Made by a program: the position numbers and the translations under genes
Part shown: one piece after another, positions 24,231 to 33,114 of the stretch
How the letters are laid out: each line of letters starts with the position of its first letter
How positions within the stretch are numbered: position 1 is the first letter of the stretch
Notes under the pieces: model-generated
Told to the model about the DNA's origin: nothing
The model's database searches: none
Seen by the model: the letters and a program-made list of their open reading frames with translations, nothing else
Assembly (NCBI GenBank): GCA_031552535.1
Contig: JAVBMJ010000024.1
Span: 1 to 64,000 of the forward strand
Direction: 5' to 3'
Origin: JAVBMJ01 sp031552535
Lineage (GTDB): Bacteria > Bacteroidota > Bacteroidia > Bacteroidales > Rikenellaceae
DNA: 64,000 nucleotides

Positions 24231-26168
24231 ATGAAAAAACGCACGATGAAATACGCCGGAGATTTTGTCACTTTTTTGAAACGCATATTGCTGCTATATG
24301 CGGTATTCATGCTGTGCCGCATACTGTTCTATGTCTTTAACGCAACGCTGATAGGGCCCCTGGACCCGCATGCCTTGCCGCGGATGGTGATCGGGGCGCT
24401 GGTATTCGACTCGGTGTCGATATTCTACCTCAACATACCGTTCCTGGTGGCGTCGCTCGTGCCATTCAGGTTCCGTTCGCGGGATGGTTATCAACGGTTC
24501 CTGCTGTGGCTCTTCGTAGTGGTCAACTCGCTGGCTATGATGCTCGCCGTGGCCGATATATTTTACTACCCGTTCAAGCTGGCCCGTATCACGCTCGAAG
24601 AGTTCCACTTCGCGGGTTACGGTAATTTCGGGTCGTTGATGGCCGGATTCCTGGCCGAGTACTGGTACGGCGTGGCGATATGGGCCGCGTTGTGCTGGCT
24701 GCTGTGGCGTGGGTTCCGCGCCATACGTTACCGCGCCACACAGATACGCAGCAACTGGATCTACTACACCTCCCAAACAGGACTGCTCGCGGGGTCGGTC
24801 GCCCTGGCGATAATATTGATACGCGGCGGGGTTTCGGCGGCGGCGTTCCCGATCAATGTCAACGATGTCACGATGTACGCTCCTGCCGACAAGGCGTCGC
24901 TGGTGCTGAGCAACCCCTTTGCGCTGATACGCACTGCCAAAGTCAAACTCAGGGTGCCGGAATATTTCCCGCAGGAAGTGGCCGGCTCGCTCTTCTCGCC
25001 CGAACATCCCGCACCGGGACCGTCGCGATACGACGTCGGGGAGAGGCCCAACATCGTACTTATAATCCTGGAGAGTTTCGGCACGGCGCATATCAAGTCG
25101 CTTTCCGACCGTTTTCCGGCCGACGCCCCGTCGCTGACACCATTCCTCGACTCGCTTATCGGGCAGGGATTGATTTTCCGTAACGCTTACGACAACGGGA
25201 AACGTTCGCTCGACGCCCTGCCTTCGATCTGGGCTTCGATACCCTCGCTCGAAGAGCAGTTCCTGACGATGCCCCAGTCGGTGGGCCGGTTCGAGGCACT
25301 ACCTTCGATCCTCGATTCGATGGGCTACTCCACGGCATTCCTCCACGGGGCGGTGCGCGAGAGCATGAGTTTCGTATCGTTCGGCAAAGCGGTGGGGGTC
25401 GGGCACTTCGTCTCGCGCGAGGACTATGAGTCGGAGCATGGCACGGGTGATTTCGACGGCAAATGGGGTATCTGGGACCACAAATTCCTGCCTTTTGCCG
25501 CGGGCAGGCTCAACACATTGGCACAGCCTTTCTTCGCTACATTCTTCACCCTCTCGTCGCACCATCCGTTCCGCCTGCCGCCGGGGTTCAGCGGGCGTTA
25601 TCCTGAGGGCACACAGGAGATACACCGCATGATAGCCTACAGCGACGATGCCCTTAGGGTGATGTTCGGGCAGATGTCGCACGAGGAATGGTTTGCCAAC
25701 ACGCTGTTTATCATCACCGCCGACCACACATCGGGGGCCGACAACGAGAAGTATCTCCATTTCCCGTATAACCATAACGTGCCGATACTGTTTTACCACC
25801 CGGGCGGAGCGTTGCGTGGCGAGGATTTTGCGTTAGCCCGCCATATAGACATAATGCCCACTGTGCTTGGGCTGTTGCGTTACGGGAAACCATACTTCGC
25901 TTTTGGACGCGACCTGCTCGGTGGCGAAAAGAGGGACTATATGGTAAGTTACACCGAGGGAGGTTATAAGATAGTAAAAGACAGCCTGCTTTACCTCTTC
26001 GACGGGCGCGAAGTGACAGGCATCTACGACTATCGCAACGATCCCACGGATAAAACGAATCTTCTGGACACTATGCCGCCGGCCGATAGCGTGCTCGACC
26101 GGCCTAAGGCGTTCATACAGCAATACTACACAAGGCTCCGCGACCGCAACTACCGCGCGGCAGAATAG
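24231..26168 (+). CDS. LtaS/MdoB-type membrane sulfatase-fold phosphotransferase
   Basis: An inner-membrane enzyme of about 645 residues in the alkaline-phosphatase superfamily; relatives transfer phosphoglycerol or phosphoethanolamine to glycans or lipids. Five N-terminal hydrophobic helices (about 15-220) lead to an extracytoplasmic catalytic domain: PNIVLIILESFG (metal Glu), NGKRSLDALPS at the nucleophile position, ITADHTSG and HNVPILFYHPG. The nucleophile position carries Ser where LtaS-family proteins usually have Thr. The frame is open from 24117, but the ATG at 24231 (or 24246) gives a normal N-terminus. An MscS-type channel gene follows on the same strand. The donor and acceptor are unknown; a Gram-negative would not make lipoteichoic acid. 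Confidence 0.88.
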   Translation: MKKRTMKYAGDFVTFLKRILLLYAVFMLCRILFYVFNATLIGPLDPHALPRMVIGALVFDSVSIFYLNIPFLVASLVPFRFRSRDGYQRFLLWLFVVVNSLAMMLAVADIFYYPFKLARITLEEFHFAGYGNFGSLMAGFLAEYWYGVAIWAALCWLLWRGFRAIRYRATQIRSNWIYYTSQTGLLAGSVALAIILIRGGVSAAAFPINVNDVTMYAPADKASLVLSNPFALIRTAKVKLRVPEYFPQEVAGSLFSPEHPAPGPSRYDVGERPNIVLIILESFGTAHIKSLSDRFPADAPSLTPFLDSLIGQGLIFRNAYDNGKRSLDALPSIWASIPSLEEQFLTMPQSVGRFEALPSILDSMGYSTAFLHGAVRESMSFVSFGKAVGVGHFVSREDYESEHGTGDFDGKWGIWDHKFLPFAAGRLNTLAQPFFATFFTLSSHHPFRLPPGFSGRYPEGTQEIHRMIAYSDDALRVMFGQMSHEEWFANTLFIITADHTSGADNEKYLHFPYNHNVPILFYHPGGALRGEDFALARHIDIMPTVLGLLRYGKPYFAFGRDLLGGEKRDYMVSYTEGGYKIVKDSLLYLFDGREVTGIYDYRNDPTDKTNLLDTMPPADSVLDRPKAFIQQYYTRLRDRNYRAAE

Positions 26169-26261
26169 CCGGGTCGGGATACCGCTGCTGCTGACAGGTG
26201 TTGCGGGAACGCGCCGGAGTCACGAAATATAGACGAATTATAACCATTACGCATAAACGCT

Positions 26262-27566
26262 ATGAAAACGATAGGGGAAGACATCGTAAAATGGGTGCAT
26301 AGACTGCTCCTCGACATGGGAGTCCATTCATCGGCCGCCGACTGGCTCGACCGTACGATTATCGTCGCGACAATAGTCGTGCTGGCCCTGCTTGCGGGAT
26401 TTATACTCAACTATGCCCTGGTGGGGGCGATCCAGCGTATTGTGAAGCATACTAAAGCCAAATGGGACGACCTGCTGTTCGAGTCGAAACTGCTGCGCAA
26501 ACTTTTCTCGGTGGTGCCGGCATTTATGGTTTATGTTCTGTTGCCCCTGGCATTCGCCCACGATTCGTGGTGGTTGCATTTTCTGCGTAAGGGGTGCGTG
26601 CTGGTCATTGTGTGGCTCGTACTGATGTTCCTGAACACATTCATCAAAAACGCATTCAACTTCATCGAAAGCAAAGAGGAGTACCGCGACCGTCCTATGC
26701 GGGGGCTCAGCCAGATATTGCAGATAACGCTCTTTTTCATCGGATGCGTGGTTATAATCAGCATAATCATAGAGAAATCACCCTGGAATATCTTCGCAGG
26801 GGTGGGGGCGTCGGCTGCGGTGCTGATGTTGATATTCAAGGACAGCATACTGGGGTTTGTGTCGGGAGTGCAGTTGTCGGCCAACAACATGCTGCGTCCC
26901 GGCGACTGGATCAGCATGCCCAAATACGGAGCCGACGGCACAGTGATCGAGGTGACGCTCAACACGGTCAAGGTGCGCAACTTCGACAACACGATCACGA
27001 TGATACCTCCCTATGCGCTGACCAGCGACTCGTTCCAGAACTGGCGGGGTATGGAGGAGTCGCCCGGGCGTCGCGTGAAGCGCTCGATAAACATCGATAT
27101 GAACAGCGTGAAGTTCTGCAACAGCGAGATGCTCGATAAATACAAGACCATCGGCATCCTGAAGGCGTATATCGAAGAGACGCAACGCAATGTGGAGGCT
27201 ATGAACGCACAATTGGGCATCGACGATCCGTTCTCGGTCAACAGCCTGCGGCAGACCAATATAGGGGTGTTCCGCCGGTATCTCGATTTTTACCTGCAGA
27301 ACCTGCCCACGGTCAACCACAACATGACGTGTATGGTGCGTCAGTTGCAGCCCACAGAGAACGGCATCCCCATCGAATTGTATTTTTTTTCGGCCATCAA
27401 GGAGTGGGTGGGTTACGAAAGGGTACAGGCCGATGTTTTCGACCACCTGCTGGGGATCATTCCTTTCTTCGGGCTCAATGTCTTCCAGAATCCGTCGGGC
27501 GCCGATTTCAGGCGTATAAGTTCTCCTGCAGCCGGTGCCGCAGCAGCAAATTGTCAGGGGAAGTAG
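26262..27566 (+). CDS. MscS-family mechanosensitive channel, YbdG-like
   Basis: A 434-residue inner-membrane channel. Four to five hydrophobic segments precede the MscS pore and beta domains: the pore region GVGASAAVLMLIFKDSILGFVSG, then the beta domain (PGDWISMPKYGADGTV, NTVKVRNFDNTI). The NWRGMEESPGRRVKRS block is typical of the E. coli YbdG (MscM) subfamily from memory. It releases solutes on osmotic downshock. It follows the sulfatase-fold gene by 93 bases and is followed by a hairpin. Confidence 0.92.
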   Translation: MKTIGEDIVKWVHRLLLDMGVHSSAADWLDRTIIVATIVVLALLAGFILNYALVGAIQRIVKHTKAKWDDLLFESKLLRKLFSVVPAFMVYVLLPLAFAHDSWWLHFLRKGCVLVIVWLVLMFLNTFIKNAFNFIESKEEYRDRPMRGLSQILQITLFFIGCVVIISIIIEKSPWNIFAGVGASAAVLMLIFKDSILGFVSGVQLSANNMLRPGDWISMPKYGADGTVIEVTLNTVKVRNFDNTITMIPPYALTSDSFQNWRGMEESPGRRVKRSINIDMNSVKFCNSEMLDKYKTIGILKAYIEETQRNVEAMNAQLGIDDPFSVNSLRQTNIGVFRRYLDFYLQNLPTVNHNMTCMVRQLQPTENGIPIELYFFSAIKEWVGYERVQADVFDHLLGIIPFFGLNVFQNPSGADFRRISSPAAGAAAANCQGK

Positions 27567-27580
27567 CCCTGCCAGGGTTG

Positions 27581-27619
27581 TTAGGGCGTGTCAACACACT
27601 TTATGTTAACACGCTCTAA
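27581..27619 (+). terminator. hairpin after the MscS gene
   Basis: TTAGGGCGTGTCAACA / TGTTAACACGCTCTAA with a 7-base loop and two mismatches, one wobble-compatible; 14 bases past the stop. Confidence 0.6.
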
Positions 27620-27690
27620 ACGACGGAAGTTTGTTAACGCCTTGCTTTAGAGCCTGTTTGAAAAAACTGTTTCTAAATATTCATAGTAAA

Positions 27691-27769
27691 ATGCACGGCC
27701 TACCAAAATGAGATGTGCCCCCAAAGTATCGGACTTTTGGGGCACAGCTCAGGTTGGTAGGCCGTGCAT
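27691..27769 (-). terminator. 79-base two-storey hairpin
   Basis: An outer perfect 16-base stem (ATGCACGGCCTACCAA with its complement at 27754-27769) encloses an inner 14-base stem (TGTGCCCCCAAAGT / ACTTTTGGGGCACA, one mismatch), 5-base loop, separated by a 7+7 internal loop. It lies 24 bases beyond the stop of the leftward BACON gene, so it probably ends the 37.8-27.8 kb operon. Confidence 0.65.
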
Positions 27770-27793
27770 TGCTGCGCGGTTTGGCAATATCCG

Positions 27794-29902
27794 TCAGAAG
27801 ATTAGGCCCAGAGTTAGCATCAGACCCTTATTTTGTTTTTTGGTATATCCGGCACCCTTCTCCGCCTGGTCCAGAAGGCCGGTCGAACAAACGGCGCTAA
27901 AATTGAGAACCCCGTAACGGATGCCGCCCCCGAATTCTCCCGAAAGATTAAACCTCTTGAACGTTTCGTCATAAAGCCCGTCGGAAGTTTCGCCGTCGAG
28001 ATGGAGCTTGGCTTCTATGCCGTAGTCGGCTCCGAGCCCCCCGCTAATGAAGATCCCGAACTGGCGGGTGAAATCGACACGATAGGTCAGGTGCAGGGGC
28101 ACGTAAATCGAGTGTTCTTTGAATGTGACGTAGTACGTCTCGCCATCCAGGTCGACGTTGGCGCCCGACTGATAGTATTCATAGAAGGCTCCATAGGTGA
28201 GCCCTAAGCCGAATAGCTTCGGACTGAAATACGAGTTGATTCTCACACCTGCCTGATACCCGCTGATAGAGGATGTGTTGTCCCAGAAACCATATTTTTC
28301 GGTTGTAACGCCGTCGGAGAACTTCCAGTGTTTTTGCACATAACCGAATGAAACCCCTGCCCTGCCAGTGGATCCTATCGCAAATGGATTGCGGGCCTTT
28401 ACGGCCGGTTGTGCGATGGCTATAGTTATGCTTTTGGTACCTGCGTACACCTCGAAAGCTCCATGGCGGGCGGATTTCTCGTGATTATAGTTACACGTCA
28501 CCGTAATGCGTCCCGACGACTTGGAGACGCTACACCACGACGGCACATAGCGCACCTCGAAGTTGTCGGCATTGGTCGTTATCGCAACCGTCTGCGACCC
28601 GCCGCTGCCGGAGAAAGTCAGGCTGGACGACGACGCGTTAAGCGACAAGGCAACCGTGCGTCCGGCTTGCAATATGTAAATCCGTTCGCTTTTTTCACCG
28701 GCAGTGATCTCGAACCAGTCTTTGCGGGACTGGGTGGAAGTGTTCGCGGAGCATCTGATAGTGATTGTGTTGCCCGAACGGCCCACAGTACACCATGCCG
28801 GCAGGTATTTCACATCATACGAGGCGGCATTGGTCGTAACAGATATATCGTTGTTGCCACCGTCGGAGGTAAACGACAGTTCGGAGGACGAAACTGCGAG
28901 GGCGGTAGCAGCGGCTACAACGGCCTGCGTTGTCGTGCTATTGGTTTTGGTGATAAACACCGACGTGCGGTAGAGCATCTCGCCGGCGCACCAGATCTCG
29001 AAGGTGTAATTCCCCGGCGTCTGGTAGGCTGTGCCCGCCTCACTGCCCCATCCCAAAAGACCATAGTATTTAGCACCAGACATATCTCCCGATACGGGTA
29101 TTTCGGTATAATATGTATATCCGTCAGGAGATGTTTTCCCCTTTTGGGTTGTCCCGTTGGGGTCGATAATCCGGTAATCCAGGCGTATCTTTTTAGCTTC
29201 CGGGACCAGATTGAGGTAGGTGACCTTAGGTGCCAGGTATTGTGTGGTGGTATAGAGCGTACTGCCGAAATCGCTTATGACCGTTCCCGATTTGTCTTTG
29301 TCGGCAAACTCCACCCCGGTGATTCTGATGCGCTGATTGTCCGGAATGCCTTCTGCCTGGTCTACATTGATATACACGGCATTATTGCCTGCCAGGAGCG
29401 TGAGCGTCCCGACACGCTGCGTCATCATAGTATTGGATTCGCATGAGATGGTTATGGAGCCATTGTTGCTACCGCTGCTCCGGTCTACGGTACACCAACT
29501 CGGGGAGTCGAAAACGCGCCATGAGGAATTGGAATAAACGTTGATCGTTTTGCTGCCTCCCAACGAAGGTAACGAAATTTTGTCGTGGGATGCCGATAAC
29601 GTGACCACCGGCTGTTTCGGCGTTACGACAGGAGCTGTAACGGCGGGAGCGTTAATAGCGTCGTTGCACTTTTTTATCCACGAGTCTATGTCGTTGCCGG
29701 CCGGCAACGGCAATCCGCACCCCCCTTTTTTTATCGCTTCGAAGATCGACAATGCGTTTTTGTAGTTCCTACTGCTATAAAGCCCCATGGCCTTCGCTCG
29801 CTGCTGGTCATAGCGCTTTGGATCGAACTGTTGCGCATGCGCCGCTAATGCGGCCAACGTCATTGTGACAATAAGAAAAATAATGTAGAATTTTTTGCCC
29901 AT
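27794..29902 (-). CDS. BACON-domain outer-membrane beta-barrel protein
   Basis: A 702-residue exported protein. Signal peptide (ends AAHAQ); a TPR-like helical segment (about 25-90); a first BACON domain (about 97-185, SWRVFDSPSWCTVDRSSG); a beta domain (about 190-330); two more BACON domains (about 335-415 with LPAWCTVGRSG, and 420-500 with VPSWCSVSKSSG); and a C-terminal segment of about 200 residues with alternating aromatic strands ending LTLGLIF, like an OmpA/OmpX-type barrel. BACON domains usually bind glycans or mucin. It is the last gene of the phospho-signalling group, 66 bases after the kinase, and could be its envelope output. Confidence 0.8.
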   Translation of the reverse strand: MGKKFYIIFLIVTMTLAALAAHAQQFDPKRYDQQRAKAMGLYSSRNYKNALSIFEAIKKGGCGLPLPAGNDIDSWIKKCNDAINAPAVTAPVVTPKQPVVTLSASHDKISLPSLGGSKTINVYSNSSWRVFDSPSWCTVDRSSGSNNGSITISCESNTMMTQRVGTLTLLAGNNAVYINVDQAEGIPDNQRIRITGVEFADKDKSGTVISDFGSTLYTTTQYLAPKVTYLNLVPEAKKIRLDYRIIDPNGTTQKGKTSPDGYTYYTEIPVSGDMSGAKYYGLLGWGSEAGTAYQTPGNYTFEIWCAGEMLYRTSVFITKTNSTTTQAVVAAATALAVSSSELSFTSDGGNNDISVTTNAASYDVKYLPAWCTVGRSGNTITIRCSANTSTQSRKDWFEITAGEKSERIYILQAGRTVALSLNASSSSLTFSGSGGSQTVAITTNADNFEVRYVPSWCSVSKSSGRITVTCNYNHEKSARHGAFEVYAGTKSITIAIAQPAVKARNPFAIGSTGRAGVSFGYVQKHWKFSDGVTTEKYGFWDNTSSISGYQAGVRINSYFSPKLFGLGLTYGAFYEYYQSGANVDLDGETYYVTFKEHSIYVPLHLTYRVDFTRQFGIFISGGLGADYGIEAKLHLDGETSDGLYDETFKRFNLSGEFGGGIRYGVLNFSAVCSTGLLDQAEKGAGYTKKQNKGLMLTLGLIF

Positions 29903-29968
29903 GGTTTATGAATTTGGTTTTATCGATTTTACTGACAGCCGTTCCGGTCGGCGGCTGATGAGGCCACA

Positions 29969-31336
29969 TCAGTCGTGCAGCCCCAACTTTTTCATTAAGC
30001 GGTCACGCTTTTCACGCACATCTGTATCTTCTTTTAACGATAACGCATTGTCGTAACAGATTATCGCTTCTTCGGGGTCGGCGTTAACCCACATTTCGGC
30101 CATATTCACACAACCGTTAAATTTAGTGTCTATGTCATTAGACAACCTTGCCCGGTTGTCATACACTGATTGATATTTCGAGCGGGAAAGCCCGTGCTCT
30201 TCGATCATTGTTATGGCTTCGTCGTAACACTCCATCGCCAGCCTCAGGGAATCGGACTTCCTGAACGAATCTCCATCATAAATAAGTCCGTCGACTTTAG
30301 CATGGTGTTGACCGGATGCCTGTCCCGATTTTTTGAACCCGATGATCGCCGTTGGCACCAGGACAAGCAGCAGGGCAAAAGATATGACCGCAGTCCGTAC
30401 ACCATTGGATTTTCTACGTGGTTTTCCGGAGGCGTCGCTCAGAGTCCTGCCACTCTTCGAAGGCTTCTGCTTTTTCTGCTGTTTTTGTTGTGTGCGTGGA
30501 AAATCCAACGGCCTGCCTGCGGCGTGTTGCTCCGTCCACTGATAAATTTGGGCGGCGTTGGGGCGGTCCCACGGTTCTTTCTCAAGACATAGCTCCACCA
30601 CCCGCTTCAATTCATGCGACCACTCTCCGCGGACTTCCGGGACTTCGGCTCCGCTCTTTTGGAATATCCCCCCCATTTCGCCGAACGGCAAATCACCCGT
30701 CAACAATTCGTAGGCCGTCACACCCAAGGCCCACACGTCGCTCGCCATGACGGGAGCATTTTCGCGACTCGCCCGTTCGGGGCCCATGTAGGCCATCGTG
30801 CCGCTGCCCGAACTGACCGACTCGCGGACCACGCTCTTGCGGAGTGTGCTGCGGGCCTTGGTGCTGATCCCGAAATCGGTGATAAGGAATGCCCCCGAGG
30901 AGTCGACAAGTATATTGGCTGGCTTTATATCCTGGTGTATGATCGGCGGCTCCTGTCCGTGGAGATGCGCCAATCCCGACGACACATCGTGCAGGAACCG
31001 CCATGCCTCGGTTTCGGTCATCCGGCCTATCATTTTCTCGGTCGATCCGTGCTCGCAATAGGGTAGTACCAGGTAGGGCATGCGCTCCGATACATCGTAA
31101 TGCATCGGTTTGATCAGATTATGATGCCGGATATTGAACAGCAGTGAGAACTCCTCGCTGAACAGCTCCACTCCGTCCTCGTCGAGTCCCGTGCCGGGAG
31201 CATATACCTTAAGTACCACTTCGAGCCCGCGGGTGCGGGTGTCCCTGGCAAGCCACACCTGCGAGAAGCCTCCCTGCCCCAACTGTCTCGAAAGACGGTA
31301 GCGCCCGGCAAATACCATATCGCTGTAAAGTTCCAT
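29969..31336 (-). CDS. membrane Ser/Thr protein kinase (PknB-like)
   Basis: A eukaryotic-like kinase of 455 residues. The kinase domain (about 12-270) has the GQGGFSQVW P-loop, Lys43, IIHQDIKPANILV with catalytic Asp136, and TDFGIS with Asp154. The usual HRD is HQD here, as in some non-RD kinases; the activation loop is Ser/Thr-rich (STLRKSVVRESVSSGSG). A basic juxtamembrane linker and one transmembrane helix (about 314-333) follow, then a 120-residue extracytoplasmic TPR-like tail. It is 168 bases after the PP2C gene, on the same strand. Confidence 0.92.
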   Translation of the reverse strand: MELYSDMVFAGRYRLSRQLGQGGFSQVWLARDTRTRGLEVVLKVYAPGTGLDEDGVELFSEEFSLLFNIRHHNLIKPMHYDVSERMPYLVLPYCEHGSTEKMIGRMTETEAWRFLHDVSSGLAHLHGQEPPIIHQDIKPANILVDSSGAFLITDFGISTKARSTLRKSVVRESVSSGSGTMAYMGPERASRENAPVMASDVWALGVTAYELLTGDLPFGEMGGIFQKSGAEVPEVRGEWSHELKRVVELCLEKEPWDRPNAAQIYQWTEQHAAGRPLDFPRTQQKQQKKQKPSKSGRTLSDASGKPRRKSNGVRTAVISFALLLVLVPTAIIGFKKSGQASGQHHAKVDGLIYDGDSFRKSDSLRLAMECYDEAITMIEEHGLSRSKYQSVYDNRARLSNDIDTKFNGCVNMAEMWVNADPEEAIICYDNALSLKEDTDVREKRDRLMKKLGLHD

Positions 31337-31385
31337 AGTTTAGAATATTTTAACATGAGTTTCGCTTTAGCAAAACCCTCCTCCC

Positions 31386-31430
31386 TTTAGAGCCTGTCTA
31401 AATTTCCAATGGTAAATCAGGACAAACTCC
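31386..31430. repeat. imperfect palindrome between PP2C and kinase genes
   Basis: AGCCTGTCTAAATTTCC followed by AATGG and a partly complementary TAAATCAGGACAAACTC. It shares the CTGTCTAAATTTCC arm of the intergenic palindromes after def and alkaline phosphatase. It might weaken readthrough into the kinase gene. Confidence 0.4.
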
Positions 31431-31504
31431 GGGTGTTTTTAATGCTGACACACCCACTCCCGCCGGCATAGAACCAAGGGGGAGAGGCAACCCCCCATTT
31501 CCAT

Positions 31505-33103
31505 CTATTTTTTTAATATCGGAATAAGGTAGACACTGCCTGTTTTTATTGTGTTCTTTTCAGCCGGTATTCCCGTGTTATACTTAAGTATGTCGTTTTC
31601 GGTCGCTCCCGTGGCCTCGTTGAACTTCTGGGCTATCGAGAACAGTGTGTCTTCCGCTACAGCTTTATATTCAATGAAGCGTATCCCGTTGGTTTCGCTT
31701 ACCTTATAAGACTTCCCGCCGACCACTATCGGCGAAGGAGTTTTCGGTTCGGCCTGTTTGGCCTGTTCTACCGGCTCGGCCGCAGGCGGAGCATCCTCCG
31801 CAGGCTTTTTCACCTGAGGGTCCGTAGTCCCCTCGGTCGTGGGCAATGAGGGGGTCAGACCGCCTGGCTGCCGGGTATTACCGCCCTTGCCGGCAGCAGC
31901 GCCACCTTTGCCCTCTTCTTCTGAACCGCCTTTACGCTTATCTTTGCCCGGTTTCTCGGGGCCGCCTTTAATGCCGCTGTGTGCCGCGTCGCCTGTCCCG
32001 CCGCCTGCCTGCTCCCGCCCCGCCGAGTCCTGTCCTGGCTTGCCTGCTTTAGTATCTGTGCCGTCGTCGGGCAAAGCCTTCCCTGCAACATCTACGTATG
32101 GCGAGTCCGCCTGTACAGGGGCCTGATCGTCTGCCGGCCGGCCGCCACGACCGATATACAAACCTGCGACGAGACCTATGGCCAACACAATCGCCACGGC
32201 TACAATAGCTTTGACGGGATTCAATTTACGTATTCCTGCTTGCGGTACGCCTTCTCCGCCCGTCCCCGATATTGCCGCGGAACCGCCGCCCGACAATATC
32301 TGGCAAAGTCCCACCGTGACGTTGTCGTGCCATCCGGCATCGCGGGCCGCACTCCATAGCGCATCGCGGCACTCCTCCATCGAACCGGCGTGGGAGCCGA
32401 TTATCCCCGCTATATCCTCGTCGCGCAACACGCCCGACAGTCCGTCGCTACACAGCATGATTATATCCGAGTTGCGTAGCGGGAACACCGCCACTTCGGG
32501 TCTCGCCTTCTGGCGTGGATCGCCCAGACTGCGAGTTATGATGTTGCTCTCCGGGTGGTCGAAAGCGTACTCGGGCATAAGCCGGCCGCTGTCGACCAGT
32601 TCCTGCACATACGAATGGTCGCGCGACAGCCTCTGCAGTCCGTCGGCTGGATTGAAACAATAAGCCCGGCTGTCGCCGCACCATCCCACATAGACGCTGT
32701 CGCCTATCATCCAGGCCAGCACTATAGTGCTCCCCATACCCTCTTTAGACTTGTCCTGCCGGCTCTCGGACTTGATGCGGGCATCGGCGGCAATTATCGC
32801 CTTCTCGACAAATTTTTTCACCGAGTCGTGGCTGCGGAGATCTGTCGCGGCCTGCAATTCGCTGGAAAAAAACTCTTTTATGGTGTCGACAGCCAGCGCC
32901 GAAGCGACCTCGCCCGCATTCATCCCTCCCATGCCGTCGGCGACGACCATCAATGCTCCTTTCTTGCCAAGCACAATCTCTTTGTCGGTTGTGAATTCCC
33001 AGCCGTTGCCCGAAACATCGTCGGAGAGTTGGAAGTTGTCTTCGTTATTGGGGCGACCGGCGGCTTCGCAACGTGCCGCCATTCTGAATTTTATTTTTCC
33101 CAT
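31505..33103 (-). CDS. PP2C phosphatase with TM helix and LysM-like end
   Basis: The opposing phosphatase of the kinase pair, 532 residues. The cytoplasmic PP2C domain (about 1-270) keeps the metal-binding Asp residues: VVADGMGGMNAGEVAS, WCGDSRAY, MLCSDGLSGVL and HDNVTVGLCQI. A transmembrane helix (298-317) is followed by a low-complexity Gly/Lys/Pro region of about 150 residues and a C-terminal LysM-like domain (about 475-532, EDTLFSIAQKFN ... GSVYLIPI) on the outer side. So it may sense or anchor to peptidoglycan while acting inside. Kinase, phosphatase and FHA genes lie on both sides. Confidence 0.9.
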   Translation of the reverse strand: MGKIKFRMAARCEAAGRPNNEDNFQLSDDVSGNGWEFTTDKEIVLGKKGALMVVADGMGGMNAGEVASALAVDTIKEFFSSELQAATDLRSHDSVKKFVEKAIIAADARIKSESRQDKSKEGMGSTIVLAWMIGDSVYVGWCGDSRAYCFNPADGLQRLSRDHSYVQELVDSGRLMPEYAFDHPESNIITRSLGDPRQKARPEVAVFPLRNSDIIMLCSDGLSGVLRDEDIAGIIGSHAGSMEECRDALWSAARDAGWHDNVTVGLCQILSGGGSAAISGTGGEGVPQAGIRKLNPVKAIVAVAIVLAIGLVAGLYIGRGGRPADDQAPVQADSPYVDVAGKALPDDGTDTKAGKPGQDSAGREQAGGGTGDAAHSGIKGGPEKPGKDKRKGGSEEEGKGGAAAGKGGNTRQPGGLTPSLPTTEGTTDPQVKKPAEDAPPAAEPVEQAKQAEPKTPSPIVVGGKSYKVSETNGIRFIEYKAVAEDTLFSIAQKFNEATGATENDILKYNTGIPAEKNTIKTGSVYLIPILKK

Positions 33104-33114
33104 TTCAGTGAATG

